64,000 bases of DNA, from NCBI RefSeq assembly GCF_019711535.1, contig NZ_JAIGNP010000003.1:744001-808000 (forward strand), in the 5' to 3' direction. Positions 63,522 to 64,000 of this stretch are shown piece after piece. The notes beneath the pieces were generated by a model, which saw only the letters and a program-made list of their open reading frames with translations, had not been told where the DNA came from and searched no databases. This DNA comes from Qipengyuania aestuarii (GTDB taxonomy: Bacteria > Pseudomonadota > Alphaproteobacteria > Sphingomonadales > Sphingomonadaceae). The position numbers and the translations under genes were made by a program. Within the stretch, counting starts at the first letter, position 1; every line of letters begins with the position of its first letter.

Positions 63522-64000
63522 GTGGTTTCCAGCTGCTGCAAAAGGCCTTCGACTGTTCGCAGCAGCAGGGCGATATCCTGCGGCCGCGAAAGCCGGTGGT
63601 CGCCATCCTTGATCAGGGTAAGTTGAACAGCATCCGAACGCAGCGCCTCGGCCAACCGCTGGCTGATCTGCCAGGGCACATCGGCATCGCGCTGGCCATG
63701 CAGCAGGCGTGTGGGCGCCGCGATCTCAATCGTTTCGTCCAGAAGGCGCAGCGCCTGGCCATCGGCGAAGAAGCGCGGATATGTCGGCGTTGGCTCGGGG
63801 CCATAGGGATTTTCTTCCCGCACCACCGCGCCCGATGCCAGCTGTTCTTTCTGTTCGGCGGAATAACCCCAGTCGGTGAAGTCCGGCGCGGCAGCGATGC
63901 CGATCATGCCGGCCAGCCGTTCGCCGAGCTTAAGTGCGGCCAGCAGCATGAGCCAGCCGCCCATCGAAGACCCGACCAGTACCACCTGGCCAGCGATGTT
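63518..64000 (-). CDS. Alpha/beta hydrolase, N-terminus cut by window end
   Basis: The frame runs off the right edge; about 160 C-terminal residues are visible. The nucleophile elbow is LVGSSMGGW (G-x-S-x-G), the acid lies near HGQRDADVPW, and the catalytic His in IKDGDHRLSR. This is the ordinary serine-hydrolase triad of carboxylesterase/BAAT-like proteins. The substrate cannot be named. It is coupled to the TPR gene by an ATGA overlap. Confidence 0.85.
   Translation of the reverse strand, partial: NIAGQVVLVGSSMGGWLMLLAALKLGERLAGMIGIAAAPDFTDWGYSAEQKEQLASGAVVREENPYGPEPTPTYPRFFADGQALRLLDETIEIAAPTRLLHGQRDADVPWQISQRLAEALRSDAVQLTLIKDGDHRLSRPQDIALLLRTVEGLLQQLETT

Noticed and set aside
1..64000. 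CRISPR arrays, prophage or insertion sequences
   Set aside because: There are no regularly spaced repeats, no transposase or integrase frames and no phage structural genes in the window.

Overview
The window reads as the chromosome of a GC-rich alphaproteobacterium of the Sphingomonadales, most likely an Erythrobacteraceae (Erythrobacter/Qipengyuania-like). This is inferred from gene content: a giant NAD-glutamate dehydrogenase, DUF4402 secreted proteins, TonB-dependent uptake genes, a CYP153-type P450, and the run rpe - heparinase-like - purH - msrA - zur-like - dxs. No species can be named from the sequence alone.

Layout. 1-2.0 kb is the distal end of an integrated element: the 3' part of a type I restriction gene (hsdR), a YgjP-like metallopeptidase, and a 3' tRNA-Arg(CCG) fragment that looks like an attachment site. 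2.2-8.2 kb is an organic-acid uptake locus: a CitMHS transporter, an OprO/P porin and a solute-binding lipoprotein on the minus strand, divergent from a TctD/TctE-like two-component system. 8.2-13.8 kb mixes intact genes (M61 peptidase, class II glutamine amidotransferase, PoxB-like TPP enzyme) with decayed ones (MscS tail, frameshifted short-chain dehydrogenase).

13.8-20.15 kb is the most unusual region: four small exported DUF4402-type proteins, a long PapD-like chaperone and a 953-residue usher. This looks like a poorly described chaperone-usher surface-fibre system. A hairpin terminator follows the putative major subunit. 20.2-23.7 kb is a Fur-box-controlled iron-uptake operon. 23.9-25.8 kb couples a lipid kinase to a protein resembling the mitochondrial CDP-DAG synthase Tam41.

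26.5-38.6 kb is mostly housekeeping: pentose phosphate, purine, isoprenoid, methionine repair and zinc regulation. It also holds a serine hydrolase whose only sensible start is an ATC codon. 38.7-43.7 kb holds an FKBP isomerase, two tandem exported amidohydrolases (one apparently without metal ligands) and a peptide/proton symporter. 43.9-44.85 kb has a GntR regulator, ihfB and tRNA-Leu(TAA).

45-50.25 kb is a probable cell-surface glycan operon: a UGM-like flavoprotein, a sulfatase-fold transferase, GtrA and a large GT-C-like membrane protein. 50.2-56.8 kb holds msrB, a CYP153-like P450, a NatAB-like ABC exporter, queG and a ferredoxin reductase. The window ends with NAD-glutamate dehydrogenase, a luciferase-like flavoenzyme, a TPR protein and a truncated alpha/beta hydrolase.
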